Assembly (NCBI RefSeq): GCF_006715285.1
Contig: NZ_VFMX01000001.1
Coordinates: forward strand, 1,488,001-1,552,000
DNA length: 64,000 nt
Reading direction: 5' to 3'
Origin: Arthrobacter sp. SLBN-83
GTDB lineage: Bacteria; Actinomycetota; Actinomycetes; Actinomycetales; Micrococcaceae
A program made the translations under genes and the position numbers. The notes beneath the pieces are model-generated. The model was not told the origin of the DNA and ran no database searches. It saw only the letters and a list, made by a program, of their open reading frames with translations. Positions 34,416-43,461 of the stretch are shown piece after piece (position 1 is the stretch's first letter; every line of letters begins with the position of its first letter).

Positions 34416-36607
34416 GCAGCGAAACCACCACCGGAGCCACCCAGCCTGCACGGTCCGACGTCGAGCGGCTGCACGTGGCAGGACTGCATGCCCCCACCGA
34501 CGCGGTCCTGTCGGTCCGCGACCTGAACGTCCGTTTCAATTCCGAGAACGGCGTGGTCCATGCTGTCCGGGGCGTCGACTTTGACCTGATGCCCGGAAAG
34601 ACACTCGGGATCGTAGGTGAATCGGGCTCCGGCAAATCCGTCACCTCCCTGGCCATCATGGGACTCCTCCCGCCAACGGCAGAGGTCTCCGGGTCCGTCC
34701 GGCTCAAGGGCCGCGAGCTGCTGGGGCTCAGCGACAAGGACATGTGCCAGTACCGCGGCAACGACCTGGCGATGGTTTTCCAGGACCCGCTGTCCTCCCT
34801 CACGCCGGTGTTCACCGTCGGCACCCAGATCATCGAAGCGCTCACCATCCACCACCCCACCATGAGCAGGAAAGCCAAGGAAGCGCGCGCCGTCGAACTC
34901 CTGGCCATGGTGGGCATCCCCAGCCCCAGGGAACGGCTGAAAGCCTTCCCGCACGAGTTCTCCGGCGGCATGCGCCAGCGCGTCATGATTGCCATCGCCA
35001 TCGCCAACAACCCGCGCGTCCTGATCGCCGATGAGCCCACCACGGCCCTGGACGTCACTATCCAGGCGCAGGTCCTCGAAGTGCTGCACACCGCGCAGGA
35101 AGAGACCGGGGCCGCCGTCGTCATGATCACGCACGACCTCGGCGTGGTGGCCGGGATGGCGGACGACATCATGGTCATGTATGCGGGCAAGCCCGTGGAG
35201 ACCGGCGCCGTGGACGATATCTACTACAACCCCCGGATGCCCTACACCCTGGGCCTGCTCGGCGCCGTCCCGCGCGTGGACGTGGCCGAGAAGACTTCGC
35301 TGGTTCCCATCGCAGGCATGCCACCGAACCTCCTGCACCCACCCACCGGTTGCTCGTTCGCCCCCCGGTGCCCCCTGGCATCGGACGCCTGTCTCGAGGG
35401 CGAGCCCGCCCTGGCACCGGTCGACGGCCAGGGGCACCGGGCTGCCTGCATCAAGTCCGAGGCCCTGGGCGGGGAAGTGGACGTCCACGATGTGTTCGCC
35501 GCCCCACCGGTGCCCGTGTCACGCTTCGACGCGATTCCCCGGGCGGAGCGGACCACCGTGCTGGAACTCAAGGACGTGCGCAAGCACTTCCCGCTGACCA
35601 GGGGCGCCCTGATCAAGCGCAGGATCGGAACCGTCAAGGCGGTGGACGGTCTCAGCTTCGACGTCCGCGAAGGTGAGTGCTTCTCCATCGTGGGCGAGTC
35701 GGGGTCGGGAAAGACCACCACGCTGCTGGAAATCATGGAGTTCCATCCGGACCAGGACGGCGAGGTAGTGATTGGCGGCCTCAGCAACAAGCAGGCGGCC
35801 GACGCAAAGACCAAGGGAAAGATGCGCCGCGAGCTCCAGATGGTGTTCCAGGACCCCACCGGCGCCCTTGACCCGCGGTTCACGGTGTACGAGGTCCTTG
35901 CCGAGCCGCTGCAGAACGCGGGCATGGACCGCGCCGCCATCAGGAAGCGGATCATGGAGCTGATGAAGCTGGTGGGCCTGCAGCCGGACCACGTCAACCG
36001 CTTCCCCAACCAGTTCTCCGGTGGCCAGCGGCAGCGGATCGGGATCGCCCGTGCCCTGGCCGTGAACCCCAAGCTGGTGGTCCTGGACGAGCCGGTGTCG
36101 GCCCTGGACGTATCCGTCCAGGCAGGTGTCATCAACCTCCTGGACCACCTGCGCGCCGAGCTGGGCCTGAGCTACCTGCTGGTGGCGCACGACCTTTCCG
36201 TGGTGCGGCACATCTCCAACCGCGTGGCCGTCATGTACCTCGGGAAGATTGTTGAGGTCGGGGCCGTGGACCGGGTGTTCGACAACCCCCGCCACCCCTA
36301 CACGCGCGCGCTCCTTTCCGCCATCCCCGTGCCGGACCCGCAGCTGGAACGCACCCGCGAACGCATCATCCTCCAGGGTGACCTGCCCTCGCCGCTGCAG
36401 GCACCCAAGGGCTGCAACTTCGCCACCCGTTGTCCTGTCTTCGCGGCGCTGCCGCCGGCCAAGCAGGAAAAGTGCCTCACCCTCGAACCGCCGCTGGAAG
36501 CCGCGGCAACCGCCACGGACCAGCAGTTCGCCTGCTTCTTCCCTGACGGGGAACTGGATGAGGACATGTTGGTGGTCCACGAACCGGCGGACCACCATGC
36601 ACCCTGA
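34412..36607 (+). CDS. Fused double ATPase of the peptide ABC importer (DppD-DppF)
   Basis: A 731-residue protein with two complete ABC modules. Module 1: Walker A GESGSGKS near residue 70, signature SGGMRQR, Walker B VLIADEP. Module 2: Walker A GESGSGKTT near residue 430, signature SGGQRQR, Walker B LVVLDEP. Each ends with the oligopeptide C-terminal region and its Cys cluster (CSFAPRCPLASDAC; CNFATRCPVF), which binds an iron-sulfur cluster in some DppD-type ATPases. The fusion gives a fixed heterodimer. It starts within the permease stop and precedes the binding protein by 49 bases. Confidence 0.95.
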   Translation: MSSETTTGATQPARSDVERLHVAGLHAPTDAVLSVRDLNVRFNSENGVVHAVRGVDFDLMPGKTLGIVGESGSGKSVTSLAIMGLLPPTAEVSGSVRLKGRELLGLSDKDMCQYRGNDLAMVFQDPLSSLTPVFTVGTQIIEALTIHHPTMSRKAKEARAVELLAMVGIPSPRERLKAFPHEFSGGMRQRVMIAIAIANNPRVLIADEPTTALDVTIQAQVLEVLHTAQEETGAAVVMITHDLGVVAGMADDIMVMYAGKPVETGAVDDIYYNPRMPYTLGLLGAVPRVDVAEKTSLVPIAGMPPNLLHPPTGCSFAPRCPLASDACLEGEPALAPVDGQGHRAACIKSEALGGEVDVHDVFAAPPVPVSRFDAIPRAERTTVLELKDVRKHFPLTRGALIKRRIGTVKAVDGLSFDVREGECFSIVGESGSGKTTTLLEIMEFHPDQDGEVVIGGLSNKQAADAKTKGKMRRELQMVFQDPTGALDPRFTVYEVLAEPLQNAGMDRAAIRKRIMELMKLVGLQPDHVNRFPNQFSGGQRQRIGIARALAVNPKLVVLDEPVSALDVSVQAGVINLLDHLRAELGLSYLLVAHDLSVVRHISNRVAVMYLGKIVEVGAVDRVFDNPRHPYTRALLSAIPVPDPQLERTRERIILQGDLPSPLQAPKGCNFATRCPVFAALPPAKQEKCLTLEPPLEAAATATDQQFACFFPDGELDEDMLVVHEPADHHAP

Positions 36608-36656
36608 GGCTTCTCGACCCACACGCTCCACCACTCGCACCTATGAAGGGAAAACC

Positions 36657-38375
36657 ATGAGGAAACTGAACAGGATCGGCGGAGCTGCAGCGGTTGCTGC
36701 GGCCCTGGCGCTGACCGCTTGCGGCGGCGGTGGCGGTGCCAGCGGCCCCGAAACCGCCAAGGGGCAGGATTCGGGCAGCGACCTGTCCAAGCTGATCAGC
36801 ATCAACGAAAAGCCGGCAGCCGATCTTCAGCAGGGCGGCAAGGTCACCCTGCCGCTGGGCAACATCGGCCCCGACTTCAACGGGTTCTCCAACAACGGCA
36901 ACAGCGCAGACAACTCGGCGCTCCAGGTGCCCATGAACCCCGTGGGAATGAACAGCGGCGGCATCGGCGGCTGCTGGAAGGTGGACTTCAAGGGCAAGGT
37001 CACCCCCAACACGGATTTCTGCGAGTCGGTGGACAGTGAGGTCAAGGACGGCAAGCAGACCATCACCATCAAGGTGAACCCCAAGGCCACCTACAACGAC
37101 GGCACGCCCATTGACGTCAAGGCCTTCAAGAACACCTGGAACATCCTCAAGAGCCCGGATGCCGGCTACGACATCGTCAGCTCCGGCGCATACGAGTTCG
37201 TTGATTCGGTCGAGGCAGGCAGCAACGACAAGGAAGTCATCGTCAAGACCAGCCGCCCGGTCTTCCCGGTGGACTCGCTCTTCTTCGGCCTCATCCACCC
37301 CGCCGTCAACACCCCCGAGATCTTCAACGAGGGCTACAACGGCAACCTGCACCCCGAGTGGATGGCCGGCCCCTTCAAGCTGGACCAGTACGACACCGCC
37401 GCCAAGACCGTCACCCTGGTGCCGAACGACAAGTGGTGGGGCCAGAAGCCCGTCCTGTCCAACGTGACCTTCCGCCAGCTGGAAACCAGCGCCCAGATCG
37501 CCGCGTTCAAGAACGGCGAGATTGACGCCATGAACGCCAACACCATCTCCCTCTACAAGCAGCTGGACGGCACCAAGGACACCGACATCCGCCGCGGCCA
37601 GCGACTGTTCGCGGGCGGCCTGAACCTGAACGCCCAGCGCATCACCGATGTCAACGTCCGCAAGGCGATCTTCGCCGCCGTGGACCGCGAAGCCCTGCGC
37701 AAGGTCCGGTTCAACGGCCTCAACTGGGAAGAGCCCAGCTCAGGCTCCATGATGCTGCTGCCGTTCTCCGACTACTACCAGGACAACTACCCCGTCAAGG
37801 AGACCGGCCCGGACGCCGCCAAGAAGGTCCTCACCGACGCCGGCTACACCGCCAATGCCAACGGCGTCATGGAGAAGGACGGCAAGCCTGCCGCTTTCAA
37901 GATCAGCAACTTCGGTGACGATCCCACCACCCTGGCTGTGGCCCAGACCCTGCAGAAGCAGCTTCAGGCCGGCGGCATGGACGTGGGGATTGACCAGCGC
38001 GCCTCCGCCGACTTCGGCAAGGTCCTGGGCAGCCGCGAATTCGACCTGAGCATCTCCGGCTACACCGTAGGCGCGGACGCCACCGACGCTGTCAAGCAGT
38101 ACTACGACTCCAAGGTCAACGAGAACAAGCTGGGCGACGCCGAGCTGGACAAGAAGATCGCCGACCTCGCCTCCATCGAGGACAATGCCGCCCGCAACAA
38201 GGCAGCCATGGATGTGGAAAAGGAGCACATGGCCAAGTACTACTCCATGGGCGTGGTCTTCAACGGCCCGCAGATCTCCTTCGTCCGCAAGGGCCTGGCC
38301 AACTACGGACCGTCCCTGTTCCAGAGCCTTTCGCAGGTTCCGGACTGGACCACCATCGGCTGGGAAAAGAAGTAG
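36657..38375 (+). CDS. Oligopeptide-type ABC substrate-binding lipoprotein (SBP family 5)
   Basis: A 572-residue lipoprotein with lipobox LTAC near residue 21 and a Gly-rich spacer. The family-5 fold is recognisable by KVNPKATYNDGTPIDVKAFK near residue 140 and by DVNVRKAIFAAVDREALRKV. AAGGGAAAA precedes the ATG. It is the last gene of the operon rather than the first, and a strong terminator follows. Family members bind peptides, but also opines, nickel or oligosaccharides. Confidence 0.94.
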   Translation: MRKLNRIGGAAAVAAALALTACGGGGGASGPETAKGQDSGSDLSKLISINEKPAADLQQGGKVTLPLGNIGPDFNGFSNNGNSADNSALQVPMNPVGMNSGGIGGCWKVDFKGKVTPNTDFCESVDSEVKDGKQTITIKVNPKATYNDGTPIDVKAFKNTWNILKSPDAGYDIVSSGAYEFVDSVEAGSNDKEVIVKTSRPVFPVDSLFFGLIHPAVNTPEIFNEGYNGNLHPEWMAGPFKLDQYDTAAKTVTLVPNDKWWGQKPVLSNVTFRQLETSAQIAAFKNGEIDAMNANTISLYKQLDGTKDTDIRRGQRLFAGGLNLNAQRITDVNVRKAIFAAVDREALRKVRFNGLNWEEPSSGSMMLLPFSDYYQDNYPVKETGPDAAKKVLTDAGYTANANGVMEKDGKPAAFKISNFGDDPTTLAVAQTLQKQLQAGGMDVGIDQRASADFGKVLGSREFDLSISGYTVGADATDAVKQYYDSKVNENKLGDAELDKKIADLASIEDNAARNKAAMDVEKEHMAKYYSMGVVFNGPQISFVRKGLANYGPSLFQSLSQVPDWTTIGWEKK

Positions 38376-38405
38376 ACACCACTAGGGCGGTCTTAGCCGC
38401 CTAGC

Positions 38406-38451
38406 GAAGAAGCCGGTATCCCTGGGCAACAGGGGTGCCGGCTTCTTCTTT
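38406..38451 (+). terminator. Intrinsic terminator of the peptide ABC operon
   Basis: GAAGAAGCCGG (38406-38416) pairs with CCGGCTTCTTC (38438-38448), followed by TTT. It is 30 bases past the binding-protein stop. Confidence 0.85.
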
Positions 38452-38482
38452 ATGCGCGCGGCCCCGGCGGTAGCGTAGTTCC

Positions 38483-39544
38483 ATGACCGGTACCGAAGGC
38501 GAACCCCGCACCATCCGCACCGCCGTCGTCGGCTATGGACACGCCGGCAGCGTGTTCCACGCGCCGCTGCTGGCCACCAACGCCAGCTACTCGCTGGACA
38601 TCGTTGCAACGTCCGACGCCGGGCGGCAGGCAAGTGCCTCGTCCCGGCTTCCGGGGGTGGAGGTGGTGCGCGACGGCGCCGCCGTCCTTGAGCGGGCAGA
38701 AGACCTTGACCTTGTGGTGCTGGCGACGCCGCCAGTGACCCACTACCCCTTGGCCAAGGCCGCGCTGGAGGGCGGCCTGGACGTGGTGGTGGACAAGCCG
38801 TTCGCGGTCACCAGTGGGCAGGGACAGGAACTGGTTGACCTGGCCCGGCAGCGGGGCCGCGTGCTGACGGTGTTCCACAACCGCAGGTGGGACGGCGACT
38901 TCCTCACCCTGCAAAAGCTGCTGGCCGTCAAGGGGGTGGGCGAGGTGACCAGGTTCGATTCGAGTTTCGAGCGCTGGTCGCCCACCATCGGCAAGGCCTG
39001 GAAAGCCCGCGCCACGGCTGCGGACGGGGGAGGCACCTTGTTCGATCTCGGCAGCCACCTGATCGACCAGGCGCTCCAGCTGTTTGGTCCGGCCACCGTG
39101 CTGCACGCGGAGCTGACGGCGCGGCGCTCCGACGAGAGGGCGGATGACGACGTCTTCCTGGCCCTGCGCCATGATTCCGGCGTAATCAGCCACCTCACCA
39201 TGAATGCCCTGTGAGCGCAGCAGGGACCGCGTTTCCGGGTCCTGGGCTCCATCGGCGGTTTCACCAAGAACGGCGTGGACCCGCAGGAACCCTACATGGC
39301 TGCCGGCGGCAGCCCCCTGGACGCCGACTACGGCGTGGAGGCACCGGAATGGGCCGGCCTCCTGGGCCGCGACGGACACCTGGACCGGCTCCCCACCGAA
39401 CGCGGCAACTACCCGGAGTTCTACCGGCTGCTGGCAGAAAAGATCCTCGACGGCGGAGCGGAGTCGCCCCTTCCCCTCCCCGTAGACCCAGAGGACGCGG
39501 TAGAGGTCCTGAAGATCATCGAGAGTGCGAGGGAACTGGGTTAA
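38483..39544 (+). pseudogene. Gfo/Idh/MocA oxidoreductase interrupted by one in-frame TGA
   Basis: Residues 1-243 form the NAD(P)-binding Rossmann half and most of the substrate domain: AVVGYGHAGSVFHAPLL, then DKPFAVTSGQ (the EKP-like motif) and GGTLFDLGSHLIDQ with the catalytic His. Translation then meets TGA at 39212-39214 after SHLTMNAL. The same frame continues without shift (AQQGPRFRVLGSIGG) to a normal end at 39544, giving 353 codons in total, the family's usual length. One C-to-G change from TCA would explain it. Either a fresh nonsense mutation, a sequencing error, or readthrough; 110 C-terminal residues would otherwise be lost. Confidence 0.85.
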
Positions 39545-39549
39545 AAAAC

Positions 39550-39613
39550 TCATCGATTGCTCCGTAACTGCCGTTCTGAGGGTTCAAAAGGACAGTTACG
39601 GAGCAATCGATGA
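39550..39613. repeat. Long perfect inverted repeat between convergent genes
   Basis: A 21-base left arm (39550-39570, beginning TCATCGATTGCTCCG) is perfectly complementary to 39593-39613 across a 22-base loop. It lies between the broken oxidoreductase stop and the ald stop, so it can act as a terminator for both, though the stem is much longer than usual and has no T-run. A stem-loop of the same build lies at 63288-63350. Confidence 0.85.
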
Positions 39614-39620
39614 AGGGGAC

Positions 39621-40739
39621 TTAGGCCGAGACGAGCTCGTGCCAGTCGGCCACGAGGGGCAGGCCGTGGGCCTCGGACACGGAGTGGTGTGCCACGTGGC
39701 CGGCGGCGATGTTGAGGCCGGCGGCGAGGGCGGGGTCGCGGTCGAAGGCCGCCTTGACGCCCAGGTTGGCCAGGGACACGGCGTAGCGCAGGGTGACGTT
39801 GGTCAGCGCGTAGGTGGAGGTGTTGGGCACGGCGCCGGGCATGTTGGCCACGCAGTAGAAGATGGTGTCGTGCACTTTGTACGTGGGTTCCTGGTGCGTG
39901 GTGGGGTGCGTGTCCTCGAAGCAGCCGCCCTGGTCCACGGCGATGTCCACCAGGACCGAGCCGGGCTTCATGCGGGCCACGAGGTCGTTGGTGACCAGCT
40001 TGGGGGCCTTGGCGCCGGGGATCAGGACTGAGCCGATCACCAGGTCGGCGTCCACCACGGACTTTTCGATCTCGTACTTGTTGGAGGCAACGGTCTTCAG
40101 CCGGCCCTGGTACTGGGCGTCCAGCTCGCGGAGGCGGTTGATGTTGATGTCCAGGATGGTGACGTCGGCGCCGAGGCCCAGGGCCATGGCTGCGGCGTTG
40201 GTGCCGGCCACACCGGCGCCCAGGACAACCACCTTGGCGGGGCGGACGCCGGGCACGCCGCCGAGCAGGACGCCCTTGCCGCCGGCCGGAGCCATCAGCG
40301 AGGTGGCGCCCACCTGGACGGACAGGCGGCCTGCAACCTCGGACATCGGGGCCAGCAGCGGGAGGGTCCGGCCCTCCTGGACGGTCTCGTAGGCGATGGC
40401 GGTGACGCCGGAGTTGATGAGCTCCTTGGTCAGTTCCGGCTCGGCGGCCAGGTGCAGGTACGTGAAGAGGATCAGGCCCTTGCGGAAGCGGTGGTACTCG
40501 GACTTGATGGGCTCCTTGACCTTCATCACCATGTCGGCGCGGGCCCAGACGTCATCGGCTTCGTTGACGATCTCAGCGCCGGCAATCGAATATTCCTCGT
40601 CGGTGATGCCCGAACCCAGGCCTGCCCCGCGCTCCACCAGGACGGTGTGGCCGTGGGTGAGGAACTCGTGGACGCCGGCGGCGGTGATGGCCACCCGGAA
40701 TTCGTTGTTCTTGATTTCTTTGGGGACGCCGATGATCAT
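39621..40739 (-). CDS. ald: Alanine dehydrogenase
   Basis: A 372-residue enzyme that interconverts L-alanine and pyruvate with NAD and ammonia. [20 protein letters not shown] is the family N-terminus; Arg15, Lys75 and His96 are the pyruvate-binding and catalytic residues known from homologues, and [20 protein letters not shown] near residue 170 is the NAD site. I start at 40739, where GGAG is six bases upstream, giving the canonical length. It is divergent from a PucR regulator. Confidence 0.97.
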   Translation of the reverse strand: MIIGVPKEIKNNEFRVAITAAGVHEFLTHGHTVLVERGAGLGSGITDEEYSIAGAEIVNEADDVWARADMVMKVKEPIKSEYHRFRKGLILFTYLHLAAEPELTKELINSGVTAIAYETVQEGRTLPLLAPMSEVAGRLSVQVGATSLMAPAGGKGVLLGGVPGVRPAKVVVLGAGVAGTNAAAMALGLGADVTILDININRLRELDAQYQGRLKTVASNKYEIEKSVVDADLVIGSVLIPGAKAPKLVTNDLVARMKPGSVLVDIAVDQGGCFEDTHPTTHQEPTYKVHDTIFYCVANMPGAVPNTSTYALTNVTLRYAVSLANLGVKAAFDRDPALAAGLNIAAGHVAHHSVSEAHGLPLVADWHELVSA

Positions 40740-40851
40740 CGTCTGCTCCAGTTTTTGGGGCCGGTGGGCCGGAAAGGCGGAAGGAATTTCGTGCTTCAAC
40801 GATAAATCCCGCTGTGAGCCAGGCGACATGAGTCCCGGACCGTGAGGACTT

Positions 40852-40920
40852 CAAAAACCTTGGAATTCCGCGGTTTTTGTCCGCTGCAGCTCGACATCTG
40901 TCGAGTCCTGAAGCGTCAGG
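40852..40920. promoter_or_regulatory. Three dyads in the ald / pucR intergenic region
   Basis: CAAAAACC (40852-40859) with GGTTTTTG (40872-40879); CTCGACA-TC-TGTCGAG (40890-40905); CCTGA-AGCG-TCAGG (40907-40920). All are perfect and lie between ald (start 40739) and the regulator (start 40974), candidate sites for the regulator. Confidence 0.55.
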
Positions 40921-40973
40921 TGTCGCCTCCTGTCCGTTCGTGCGGGACGCTTCCAAGGCAGTACTGTTGGCCC

Positions 40974-42194
40974 ATGCAGCAGCAGGGTGTGGAACAGCTC
41001 GTCGAGCAGGTGGCGCAGAAGCTGGGCCGTGGCCTGTCGCTCGAGGACCTGGACGGGCTGCTGCTTGCCTACAGCTCCAACCAGTCCCATGCCGACCGGG
41101 TGCGGGTGAACTTCCTCCTGAGCAAGAAGGTCCCGGCGGACGTGAGCGCATGGCAGCTATCGCACGGGATTGCCACCGCCGTGCGGCCCGTCGTGGTCCC
41201 GGCCAACCCGGACCTGGGCATGCTGGGCCGGGTCTGCGTTCCGTTGATGGTCCGGGGCTTCCGGGTTGGGTACCTGTGGGTGCAGCAGGATTCGGCGGAG
41301 GAAAGCCCGACGGCGATCCTCACCCAGCTGCCCGGCGTCAACCATGAGCTGGAGCTGCTCTCCGGCCTCCTGCTCGATTCAAACACCGCCGAATCCGAAT
41401 TCCGACGCAGCCGTGAGCGTGAGTTCCTGCTGGCATGCTCCGGAGAACCCAACGCGGTGGCAGCGGTGGCCGGCTGGAAGGAAGTCCAGGGCCGGGGGCC
41501 GTGGCAGATGGTTACGGTACTCGATGCCGACGGCTGGGCCAGCGGCCCGGACCCCATCGCGTCCACCCTGATCCACCGCTCCACTGCGCTCCAGGCAACG
41601 GTGGGCATGGATGCCGCCCTCTTCAGTGCCGGCACGGAGACCCATTCCGTGGTGCTGTTCCGCGAATCGACCGGCCGCGCCAACCATGCCCAGGTCCTGG
41701 TGCACTACCAGCTGGAGCTGGCCAAGCGCTCCGGCCGCCCGGTCCACCGGATCATCCTGGGCATCAGCGAGGGATTCGCCAAGACCAGGCAGCTCGCCGA
41801 GGCATACCGGCAGTCGCGGGTGGCGGCCCAGGCGGCGGCGGTGGATCCGCAGCTGGGCGAGCTGGTGGATTGCCGGTCCACTGGCGTGTACCAGCTGCTC
41901 GCATCGGCCGGGGGAGGAGTGGGGGCCTGGGCGGACTCCGGCTCGGTGTACTTCCGGATGCTTGAGGACCACGACCGCAACGGCGAGCTCATCCCGGTGC
42001 TGGAACTGCTCTACGACAACGACGGATCAGTCCAGGACGTGGCCGGCAAGCTCCACCTGCACCGGAGCAGCATCTACAACAGGCTCGGCCGGATCCGCCA
42101 ACTGCTGGGCGTGGACCCCTTGAAGGGCCTTCCCCGGCTGGAACTGCACGCCGCGCTCAAGATGCGACGATGGGCGGCGCGGCCCAGGATCTGA
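40974..42194 (+). CDS. PucR family regulator, AdeR-like (alanine dehydrogenase control)
   Basis: A 406-residue regulator. The C-terminal HTH of the PucR type is VQDVAGKLHLHRSSIYNRLG near residues 363-382, preceded by LIPVLELLYDNDGS; the central GGDEF-like region and N-terminal sensory part are typical. The ATG at 40974 follows TACTGT (40962-40967) by six bases, so it may be leaderless; the frame stays open to 40842. In Bacillus subtilis the PucR-type AdeR activates ald, and the divergent layout here suggests the same job. Confidence 0.9.
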   Translation: MQQQGVEQLVEQVAQKLGRGLSLEDLDGLLLAYSSNQSHADRVRVNFLLSKKVPADVSAWQLSHGIATAVRPVVVPANPDLGMLGRVCVPLMVRGFRVGYLWVQQDSAEESPTAILTQLPGVNHELELLSGLLLDSNTAESEFRRSREREFLLACSGEPNAVAAVAGWKEVQGRGPWQMVTVLDADGWASGPDPIASTLIHRSTALQATVGMDAALFSAGTETHSVVLFRESTGRANHAQVLVHYQLELAKRSGRPVHRIILGISEGFAKTRQLAEAYRQSRVAAQAAAVDPQLGELVDCRSTGVYQLLASAGGGVGAWADSGSVYFRMLEDHDRNGELIPVLELLYDNDGSVQDVAGKLHLHRSSIYNRLGRIRQLLGVDPLKGLPRLELHAALKMRRWAARPRI

Positions 42195-42987
42195 TCGCGG
42201 CTGCCACCTCCCGCGGGCGCAGGTGTTGTGCCACGTGCCCAGCCCTGGAAATCTCTACGAAGCTTCCCTGCGGTACCACCTGCGAGAGCCGGAGCGACCA
42301 GTCGGCACCGGCCACCTGGTCATGGTTGCCGCGCAGCACCAGGACGGGAACGTTGACGCCAGCCAGCCGTGCTTCGGTGGGGTAGGACATCATGACGGGG
42401 AGCTCGGTGAAGTACCAGCGGGGGCCGCAGCGGAAGTAGTCCGAGAAGACCAGCCAGTTGGAGGACAAGTTTTCGCGGAGGAGCGCATCAAGGAACAGGG
42501 CCAGGCCCTGCCGCCGGACGCTGCGGTGCCGTGAGTCAACCACGGGACCCATCAACACCACCCGTTGTGCCTGCCCCGGGGCGTAGAGCGCCGCCTCGAT
42601 GGCGAACTGCACGCCCATGGAATGACCCACCAGGATGTACGAGCTGATACCGCTTGCCTTCAGCGCCTGCGCGATGAAGGCGCCGTAGTCCGCTACGGAC
42701 AATTGCCTGCCCGGCTTGGGGGTTGCGGCAAATCCTGGAAGGTCCAGCGAGTATGTAGGGGCGACGGCGGCAAGCTCACCGTGCAGCCGGCGCAGGTAGC
42801 GGTGCGAAACACCGATGCCGTGGATCAGGATGTAGGCGGGTGCTGCCGGGCCCGCCGCAGCAGCCGGACCCGGGGCAGGGGTACCGTCTGCCCAGAGAAT
42901 GCGCCCCCTGAAACCGTTCGCTTCCACGTCGGCCGAGCGAAGCGCAACCTCTTTCCGGCTGCGCACCCACGCCGATGGGGTCCGCAC
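42157..42987 (-). CDS. Alpha/beta-hydrolase
   Basis: A 276-residue hydrolase. LIHGIGVSHRYLRRL holds the oxyanion HG, VGHSMGVQFA the nucleophile Ser (about residue 122), RGNHD the acid and AGHVAQHL the catalytic His. It starts at GTG (42985-42987), which overlaps the stop of the upstream HTH gene (TAGTG), so the two are coupled. Its 3' end overlaps the PucR gene by 38 bases. Substrate unknown. Confidence 0.88.
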   Translation of the reverse strand: MRTPSAWVRSRKEVALRSADVEANGFRGRILWADGTPAPGPAAAAGPAAPAYILIHGIGVSHRYLRRLHGELAAVAPTYSLDLPGFAATPKPGRQLSVADYGAFIAQALKASGISSYILVGHSMGVQFAIEAALYAPGQAQRVVLMGPVVDSRHRSVRRQGLALFLDALLRENLSSNWLVFSDYFRCGPRWYFTELPVMMSYPTEARLAGVNVPVLVLRGNHDQVAGADWSLRLSQVVPQGSFVEISRAGHVAQHLRPREVAAAIRSWAAPPIVAS

Positions 42988-43409
42988 TATTCCCCCGTGC
43001 CGGCGTCGTGCCCGGCGTCCCTGCCCTGCTTGCGCTTCTGTTCCGCAAGCTTCTGCTTGTCGAGCCAGGCCATGATGTCGGCCGTCCGGATGCGGCGGTG
43101 TGAGCCGCGGTATTCCACCGGGATCTCGCCGCGGTCCGTCATGTTGCGCAGGTAGGTGTGCGAGATCCCTGCCAGCTCGGCTGCCTGTGAGGTGGTCAGC
43201 ATCTCCTCGACGCTGCCCACGGTCACCGTCTCGCCACGGCCCAGCCTGGCGAGGAGGTCCACGACGGCGTCCCGCGCCTGTCCGGGCAGGCGGTGGACGG
43301 TGCCGTCCACGAACACGGTGATGTCATTGCTGTCCTCGAGGGCGCGTGCAAGGCTGCGCGCGTCGCCGGCGGGCAGGCCGGCCGTGACGCGGGGGGCTAT
43401 CAGTGCCAT
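42987..43409 (-). CDS. Excisionase/AlpA-type helix-turn-helix protein
   Basis: A 140-residue protein. Residues about 70-118 are a MerR-like HTH_17 module (TTSQAAELAGISHTYLRNMT, then HRRIRTADIMAWLD), as in excisionases and some type II antitoxins. The N-terminal 65 residues (DDSNDITVFVDG-like region with VHRLPGQA) have no clear match. No integrase is nearby. It is followed directly by the hydrolase gene, which shares its stop, so a link to that enzyme is possible. Confidence 0.82.
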   Translation of the reverse strand: MALIAPRVTAGLPAGDARSLARALEDSNDITVFVDGTVHRLPGQARDAVVDLLARLGRGETVTVGSVEEMLTTSQAAELAGISHTYLRNMTDRGEIPVEYRGSHRRIRTADIMAWLDKQKLAEQKRKQGRDAGHDAGTGE

Positions 43410-43461
43410 GCACGTAGCCTATCCCGGCCGCGGCCGGCACGCCGGAGCCGTGGAGGAGGCG

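Noticed and set aside
33806..35488. A 560-codon leftward frame opposite the peptide ABC operon
   Set aside because: Shadow of the permease and ATPase genes; no domain motifs of its own.
36249..36656. N-terminal extension of the peptide-binding protein
   Set aside because: It overlaps the ATPase gene in another frame and would bury the lipoprotein signal peptide that begins at 36657.
38483..39544. Frameshift in the Gfo/Idh/MocA gene
   Set aside because: Both halves are in the same frame; the break is a substitution to TGA, not an indel.
43426..43439. CCGGCCGCGGCCGG palindrome as a terminator
   Set aside because: Fourteen GC-only bases with no loop or T-run can arise by chance in this composition; too weak to call.
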